Notes under the pieces: generated by a model
Database searches by the model: none
The model's input: only the letters and a program-made list of their open reading frames with translations
What the model was told of the DNA's origin: nothing
Program-made: the position numbers and the translations under genes
NCBI GenBank assembly: GCA_022493055.1
Contig: CP092781.1
Location: 248,001-312,000, forward strand
DNA length: 64,000 nucleotides
Direction of reading: 5' to 3'
Source of the DNA: Staphylococcus roterodami
GTDB taxonomy: Bacteria; Bacillota; Bacilli; Staphylococcales; Staphylococcaceae
Shown: in pieces, positions 59,287-64,000 of the stretch
Position numbering within the stretch: the first letter of the stretch is position 1
Layout: every line of letters starts with the position of its first letter

Positions 59287-60177
59287 ATGAATAAAATTTC
59301 AAAGTATATTGCAATAGCATCATTATCGGTAGCGGTTACAGTTTCAGCACCACAAACGACAAATTCTACAGCGATTGCCAAAAGTTCTGCTGAAGTTCAA
59401 CAAACGCAACAAGCTTCAATGCCGGCTTCACAAAAAGTGAATCTTGGAAATCAGAATATTATGGCAGTTTCCTGGTACCAAAATTCAGCTGAAGCAAAAG
59501 CTTTATATTTGCAAGGTTATAACAGTGCGAAAGTTCAACTAGATAAAGAAATTAAAAAGAATAAAGGTAAGCATAAATTAGCAATTGCATTAGATTTAGA
59601 TGAAACAGTTTTAGATAATTCTCCGTATCAAGGCTATGCATCAATACATAATAAACCTTTCCCAGAAGGTTGGCATGAATGGGTACAAGCTGCTAAAGCT
59701 AAGCCAGTTTATGGCGCAAAAGAATTCTTGAAGTATGCTGATGAAAAAGGTGTCGATATTTACTATATTTCTGATAGAGATAAAGAGAAAGATTTAAAGG
59801 CAACACAAAAGAACTTAAAACAACAAGGTATCCCTCAAGCTAAGAAGAGTCATATTTTACTAAAAGGTAAAGATGATAAGAGTAAAGAATCACGCAGACA
59901 AAAGGTTCAAAAAGATCATAAACTTGTCATGCTATTTGGAGATAATTTATTAGACTTTACAGATCCAAAAGAAGCAACAGCTGAATCTCGTGAAGCTTTA
60001 ATCGAAAAACATAAAGATGATTTTGGTAAGAAATATATCATTTTCCCTAACCCAATGTATGGTAGTTGGGAAGCTACAATTTACAACAATAACTATAAAG
60101 CTAGTGATAAAGCAAAAGATAAATTACGTAAAAATTCTATTAAACAATTCGATCCTAAAACAGGCGAAGTTAATTAA
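59287..60177 (+). CDS. secreted class C acid phosphatase (5'-nucleotidase e(P4)-like)
   Basis: A 296-residue HAD-superfamily phosphatase acting outside the membrane on nucleotides and other phosphomonoesters. Catalytic DLDETVLDN starts at Asp103, with Asp105 the acid/base; later motifs are ISDRD near 165 and LLFGDNLLDF-type sequence near 220. The N-terminus is an ordinary signal peptide (about 1-32) with no lipobox cysteine, so despite the family name it should be released or wall-retained, not lipid-anchored. GAGGTG precedes the ATG. Monocistronic. Confidence 0.9.
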   Translation: MNKISKYIAIASLSVAVTVSAPQTTNSTAIAKSSAEVQQTQQASMPASQKVNLGNQNIMAVSWYQNSAEAKALYLQGYNSAKVQLDKEIKKNKGKHKLAIALDLDETVLDNSPYQGYASIHNKPFPEGWHEWVQAAKAKPVYGAKEFLKYADEKGVDIYYISDRDKEKDLKATQKNLKQQGIPQAKKSHILLKGKDDKSKESRRQKVQKDHKLVMLFGDNLLDFTDPKEATAESREALIEKHKDDFGKKYIIFPNPMYGSWEATIYNNNYKASDKAKDKLRKNSIKQFDPKTGEVN

Positions 60178-60189
60178 CATATGAATTGG

Positions 60190-60227
60190 ACGTCTACATG
60201 TACTTATAGGTATATGTAGGCGTTTTT
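60190..60227 (+). terminator. acid phosphatase terminator
   Basis: A ten-base-pair stem (60190-60199 with 60214-60223, with one G-U), 14-base loop, then TTTTT. Confidence 0.8.
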
Positions 60228-60425
60228 AAATTGTTCCTTAATTTTAAATTTACAGTACAAAAGCAATAGGCAACTAATTGCATTTTCCATAAATTTGCTT
60301 TTAATATAAAAAGTTCGGGTATAATGAACAATAAGTGTATGTATAACATTACATAGCGCAACATGACGTACGTGCATCTAAGAATATAAAAAATGTTTAA
60401 ATCATAGTAGTAGGGAGAGGAATCC

Positions 60426-61475
60426 ATGTTTTTAGCTTGGAATGAAATACGGCGCAACAAATTGAAGTTTGGACTGATTATTGGTGTGTTGGCAATGATA
60501 AGTTACTTACTTTTTCTATTGTCGGGATTGGCTAATGGTTTAATTAATATGAATAAAGAAGGTATTGATAAGTGGCATGCGAATGCGATTGTGTTAAATA
60601 AGGATGCTAATCAAACTGTGCAACAATCTATTTTTAATAAGAAAGATATTGAAAATAAATACAAGAAACAAGCTACATTGAAGCAAACAGGGGAAATAGT
60701 TTCTAATGGTCATCAAAAAGACAATGTCTTAGTGTTCGGCGTTGAAAAGTCGTCGTTTATAGTTCCGAGTCTAATCGATGGGCATAAAGCAACTAAAGAT
60801 AATGAAGTGTTAGCAGATGAAACACTTAAAAATAAAGGGTTTAAGATTGGTGACACATTAACACTATCTCAATCTGATGAAAAATTGCATATTGTAGGTT
60901 TTACAGAAAGTGCAAAGTATAATGCATCACCAGTCATTTTTACGAATGATGCTACCATAGCTAAAATTAATCCTCGATTAAGTGGCGATAAAATCAATGC
61001 AGTTGTTGTACGTGATGCAAACTGGAAAGACAAAAAATTAAATCAAAAACTTGAAGCAGTAAGTATTAATGACTTTATTGAAAATTTACCAGGTTACAAA
61101 CCGCAAAATTTAACATTAAACTTTATGATTTCGTTCTTATTTGTCATTTCAGCAACAGTGATTGGTATTTTCCTATATGTAATGACATTACAAAAGACGA
61201 GTTTATTTGGCATATTAAAAGCTCAAGGATTTACGAATGGCTATTTGGCGAATGTGGTAATTTCTCAGACGGTCATATTAGCGCTATTCGGTACGGCATT
61301 GGGACTACTATTCACAGGCATTACAGGTGCATTTTTACCTGATGCAGTACCGGTCAAATTTGATGTACTAACATTACTCGTATTTGCAGTTGTGTTAATG
61401 ATTGTCTCTGTATTAGGAAGTTTATTCTCCATTTTAACGATTAGAAAAATAGATCCGTTAAAGGCGATTGGATAG
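60426..61475 (+). CDS. FtsX-type ABC transporter permease (HrtB/DevC-like)
   Basis: A 349-residue membrane subunit. It has one N-terminal helix (about 15-38), an extracytoplasmic MacB-like domain (about 40-225) and three C-terminal helices with the FtsX signature GILKAQGFTNGYL near residue 261. This plan is that of heme exporter HrtB and related mechanotransmission transporters. The real hrtAB locus of S. aureus lies elsewhere, so the substrate is left open. GAGAGG precedes the ATG; the ATPase gene follows after 12 bases. Confidence 0.86.
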   Translation: MFLAWNEIRRNKLKFGLIIGVLAMISYLLFLLSGLANGLINMNKEGIDKWHANAIVLNKDANQTVQQSIFNKKDIENKYKKQATLKQTGEIVSNGHQKDNVLVFGVEKSSFIVPSLIDGHKATKDNEVLADETLKNKGFKIGDTLTLSQSDEKLHIVGFTESAKYNASPVIFTNDATIAKINPRLSGDKINAVVVRDANWKDKKLNQKLEAVSINDFIENLPGYKPQNLTLNFMISFLFVISATVIGIFLYVMTLQKTSLFGILKAQGFTNGYLANVVISQTVILALFGTALGLLFTGITGAFLPDAVPVKFDVLTLLVFAVVLMIVSVLGSLFSILTIRKIDPLKAIG

Positions 61476-61487
61476 GAGGTGTAGCGA

Positions 61488-62165
61488 ATGTTGAAATTTG
61501 AAAATGTAATGAAGTCATTTAAAGATGGTAATCGTACAATTGAAGCGGTTAAAAATACAAATTTTGAAATAAATAAAGGTGATATTATAGCATTAGTTGG
61601 ACCTTCTGGGTCTGGTAAAAGTACATTTTTAACTATGGCAGGTGCCTTACAAACGCCGACATCTGGTAATATTTTAATTAATAATCAAGATATTACGGAA
61701 ATGAAGCAAAAAGCATTAGCAAAGGTAAGGATGTCTGAGATAGGGTTTATATTACAGGCGACCAATCTTGTGCCATTTTTAACAGTAAAGCAGCAATTTA
61801 CCTTACTGAAAAAGAAAAATAAGAATGTCATGTCGAACGAGGACTATGAGCAACTTATGAAGCAATTAGGCTTAAATTCTTTACTCAATAAATTACCGTC
61901 AGAAATTTCAGGTGGTCAGAAACAGCGTGTTGCAATTGCGAAAGCATTGTATACAAATCCTTCTATTATACTTGCGGATGAACCCACTGCATCGTTAGAT
62001 ACTGAAAATGCAATTGAGGTTATTAAAATTCTGCGTGATCAAGCCAAACAAAGAGAAAAAGCGTGTATTATCGTTACACATGATGAAAGGCTTAAGGCAT
62101 ATTGTGACCGTTCGTATCATATGAAAGATGGCGTCCTTAATCTTGAAAATGAAACAGTAGAATAA
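61488..62165 (+). CDS. ABC transporter ATP-binding protein (MacB/LolD-type)
   Basis: A 225-residue ATPase partner of the FtsX-type permease. Walker A GPSGSGKST is near residue 38, signature SGGQKQRVAIAKAL is near residue 142, and Walker B ILADEPTASLD is near residue 163. AGGAGGTG upstream. Together with the preceding gene it forms a two-gene operon ended by a terminator. Confidence 0.9.
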   Translation: MLKFENVMKSFKDGNRTIEAVKNTNFEINKGDIIALVGPSGSGKSTFLTMAGALQTPTSGNILINNQDITEMKQKALAKVRMSEIGFILQATNLVPFLTVKQQFTLLKKKNKNVMSNEDYEQLMKQLGLNSLLNKLPSEISGGQKQRVAIAKALYTNPSIILADEPTASLDTENAIEVIKILRDQAKQREKACIIVTHDERLKAYCDRSYHMKDGVLNLENETVE

Positions 62166-62175
62166 TTTTATCAAG

Positions 62176-62201
62176 CCGGCACATTGTGTGTCGGTATTTT
62201 T
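62176..62201 (+). terminator. terminator of the FtsX-type ABC operon
   Basis: An eight-base-pair stem (62176-62183 with 62187-62194, with a G-T wobble) with a tight three-base loop, then TATTTTT. Confidence 0.7.
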
Positions 62202-62242
62202 ATATCCATGTATTATTTGAATAAACTTTCACATTCAATTAA

Positions 62243-62257
62243 TAATAATTATTATCG
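62243..62257. promoter_or_regulatory. palindromic AT-rich site, Fur-box-like
   Basis: TAATAATTATTATCG differs from the Fur core consensus TGATAATNATTATCA at two positions and sits in a perfect 14-base palindrome. It is about 115 bases before the next gene. In such AT-rich DNA the match may be chance. Confidence 0.3.
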
Positions 62258-62371
62258 AAAATTAGAAATATTCCGTGAAATATAATATTTTTTGTAGTAA
62301 AATGGCCTCTAAGTATTCAATATTTGACTATGGGGATTGAATATAAATAATCATAATGGGGGTCATGCTTA

Positions 62372-63403
62372 ATGGATTTATTAATAGGTACTTTATTTTT
62401 ATTTTTAGTCTTAGTCATTTTTACATTATTTACATATAAAGCGCCTAATGGTATGCGTGCTATGGGCGCATTGGCAAATGCAGCGATTGCAACATTTTTA
62501 GTGGAAGCATTTAATAAATATGTTGGTGGAGAAGTATTTGGTATTAAATTTTTAGGAGAGCTAGGGGATGCTGCAGGAAGTCTAGGTGGTGTCGCTGCCG
62601 CTGGATTAACAGCATTAGCTATCGGTGTATCACCAGTTTATGCTTTAGTAATTGCAGCAGCTTGTGGTGGTATGGATTTATTACCTGGCTTCTTTGCTGG
62701 ATATATTATTGGTTATGTAATGAAATATACAGAAAAATATGTACCAGATGGTGTCGACTTGATTGGATCTATCGTTATTTTAGCACCACTAGCTCGTCTC
62801 ATTGCTGTGTTATTAACGCCAGTAGTGAATAGTACATTGATTCGAATTGGTGATATTATTCAAAGCGGTACGAATACTAATCCAATTATCATGGGTATCA
62901 TTTTAGGTGGTATTATTACGGTTGTTGGAACAGCACCTTTAAGTTCAATGGCCTTAACCGCATTGTTAGGTTTAACAGGTGTCCCTATGGCTATAGGTGC
63001 GATGGCAGCATTTAGTTCTGCGTTTATGAACGGAACATTATTCCATCGTTTAAAATTAGGCGATCGTAAGTCAACGATAGCAGTTAGTATTGAGCCTTTA
63101 TCACAAGCAGATATTGTATCAGCGAATCCAATTCCAATATATATTACAAACTTCTTTGGCGGTGCCGTTGCCGGTCTAATCATCGCTATTTCTGGTTTAG
63201 TTAATGATGCAACAGGTACAGCAACACCGATTGCAGGATTTTTAGTAATGTTTGGATTTAATCATCCAATGACTATTGTAATTTATGGTGTAGTAATGGC
63301 GATTGTAGGTGCGCTTGCAGGTTATCTTGGTTCTATTGTATTTAAAAAATATCCGATTGTTACTAAGCAAGATATGATTAATAGAGGCGCAGTAGATGCA
63401 TAG
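62372..63403 (+). CDS. PfoR-like PTS EIIC-type membrane protein
   Basis: A 343-residue polytopic protein with about nine helices, related to the PTS_EIIC_2 family often annotated as perfringolysin O regulator PfoR. It has no EIIA or EIIB domain. GGGGGT lies eight bases before the ATG. It precedes the winged-helix/PfkB kinase gene; in S. aureus that kinase is followed by a pseudouridine-5'-phosphate glycosidase gene. A role as transporter for a nucleoside-like substrate is therefore plausible but unproven. Confidence 0.8.
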   Translation: MDLLIGTLFLFLVLVIFTLFTYKAPNGMRAMGALANAAIATFLVEAFNKYVGGEVFGIKFLGELGDAAGSLGGVAAAGLTALAIGVSPVYALVIAAACGGMDLLPGFFAGYIIGYVMKYTEKYVPDGVDLIGSIVILAPLARLIAVLLTPVVNSTLIRIGDIIQSGTNTNPIIMGIILGGIITVVGTAPLSSMALTALLGLTGVPMAIGAMAAFSSAFMNGTLFHRLKLGDRKSTIAVSIEPLSQADIVSANPIPIYITNFFGGAVAGLIIAISGLVNDATGTATPIAGFLVMFGFNHPMTIVIYGVVMAIVGALAGYLGSIVFKKYPIVTKQDMINRGAVDA

Positions 63404-63441
63404 TATCGAACATTAAAGACAAATTAAATATTAACTATAGA

Positions 63442-63488
63442 AACGTGATTCAGATGACATAACAGTCGGAACTGAGTCACGTTTTTTT
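63442..63488 (+). terminator. terminator after the PfoR-like gene
   Basis: A twelve-base-pair stem (63442-63453 with 63472-63483, one G-U), then T run to 63488. Confidence 0.85.
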
Positions 63489-63652
63489 ATAGAAAAATAT
63501 AAGACATAAAAATGTCATAATTTAAAGTCGACAATTATCACGCCGCATAAACATTTATCATTTTCGTAGGTGCCTTTTACTTTATGGAATGAACTACCTT
63601 TTTCGAGAAAACCGGGTGTCTTATAAACAAATATCATTGATATAACGCTGAA

Positions 63653-63666
63653 TGTAAGCGTTTACA
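63653..63666. promoter_or_regulatory. perfect cre site (CcpA)
   Basis: TGTAAGCGTTTACA matches every position of the cre consensus TGWNANCGNTNWCA. It lies 79 bases upstream of the kinase start, so the kinase operon is probably under catabolite repression. The other bases of 63489-63744 show no coding frame. Confidence 0.85.
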
Positions 63667-63744
63667 ACAAAAATGGTCGCATGCTACGATATTTTTGTAA
63701 ATTCACTGATTCAAGTATTTTAAGTCAATATGAGGAGGGATGTT

Positions 63745-64000
63745 ATGAGTGATTCTGAGAAAGAAATTTTAAAGAGAATTAAAGAAAATCCATTTATTTC
63801 ACAACGTGAACTTGCTGAAGCAATTGGATTATCTAGACCAAGTGTTGCAAACATCATTTCAGGATTAATACAAAAGGAATATGTTATGGGAAAAGCATAC
63901 GTCTTAAATGAAGAATATCCTATTGTTTGTATTGGTGCTGCGAATGTAGATCGAAAGTTTTATGTCCATAAAGCTTTGGTTGCAGAAACATCAAACCCTG
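63745..64000 (+). CDS. winged-helix / PfkB sugar kinase, probable pseudouridine kinase (5' part)
   Basis: The gene runs off the window; 85 codons are visible. Residues 1-55 form a helix-turn-helix of the MarR/Lrp-like type (ISQRELAEAIGLSRPSVANI, about 17-36). Sequence from residue 59 (IVCIGAANVDRKF) is the opening strand and substrate loop of a PfkB kinase. This HTH-PfkB fusion is typical of pseudouridine kinases next to psuG, which is expected just downstream. GAGGAGG fixes the start. Confidence 0.8.
   Translation, partial: MSDSEKEILKRIKENPFISQRELAEAIGLSRPSVANIISGLIQKEYVMGKAYVLNEEYPIVCIGAANVDRKFYVHKALVAETSNP

Overview
The window is AT-rich Firmicute DNA whose gene content and order match Staphylococcus aureus, or a very close relative in the S. 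aureus complex. The markers are the wall teichoic acid genes tarF-tarI-tarJ-tarL-tarS, then lytSR-lrgAB, rbsUDK/rbsR, lytM, and the full type VII secretion (Ess) locus from essH/esxA to esaD/esaG. Downstream lies the brnQ / class C acid phosphatase / pseudouridine-kinase side of that locus. Species was assigned from remembered protein sequences and gene order, not from a search.

Layout. (1) 1-7010: poly(ribitol-phosphate) wall teichoic acid synthesis and beta-GlcNAc decoration. (2) 7291-11040: LytS/LytR two-component system and its target pair lrgA/lrgB. (3) 11090-14260: TTG-started GntR/HutC regulator divergent from a PTS EIIB-like/EIIA protein and a 6-phospho-beta-glucosidase, with a near-ideal promoter, operator-like repeat and cre-like site between them. 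(4) 14370-20030: amino acid permease, ribose uptake and phosphorylation genes rbsU-rbsD-rbsK, and rbsR. (5) 20030-24520: a small unknown protein, an MFS exporter divergent from a choloylglycine-hydrolase-family enzyme with a Fur-box-like site between them, and lytM. (6) 24560-28920: a four-gene ABC-2 transporter operon of unknown substrate. (7) 29277-43901: type VII secretion, with essH (wall hydrolase, opposite strand), then esxA, esaA, essA, esaB, essB, essC, esxC, esxB, esaE, esxD and the nuclease toxin esaD. (8) 43912-56075: an accessory immunity island of ten intact EsaG/DUF600-family genes. Several are in perfect 511-bp tandem, and they are interspersed with duplicated small membrane-protein and lipoprotein genes. 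(9) 56325-64000: formate/nitrite channel, BrnQ-type branched-chain amino acid carrier, secreted acid phosphatase, FtsX-type ABC transporter, PfoR-like EIIC membrane protein, and the start of a winged-helix/PfkB kinase (probable pseudouridine kinase) preceded by a perfect cre.

How it works together. The Ess genes build a membrane secretion machine (EsaA, EssA, EssB, EssC with EsaB) that exports small helical substrates (EsxA-D) and the nuclease EsaD. EsaE is the EsaD chaperone, EsaG neutralises EsaD in the producer, and EssH opens peptidoglycan for the machine. The extra EsaG paralogues look like an immunity repertoire against variant EsaD nucleases of other strains. Their protein sequences are visible mosaics of a few interchangeable blocks, and the island carries clear segmental-duplication scars, including a truncated second copy of one membrane-protein gene.

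Most distinctive signals: the mosaic 511-bp EsaG array; the duplicated segment with an internal deletion; two strong hairpins, one terminator-like, inside essA just before esaB; a PTS protein whose EIIB-like half lacks the phosphorylated cysteine; and several regulatory sites (RbsR-type palindrome, cre, CodY-like, Fur-like, WalR-like, LytR-type palindrome) readable directly. No rRNA, tRNA, CRISPR, insertion sequence or prophage was seen.
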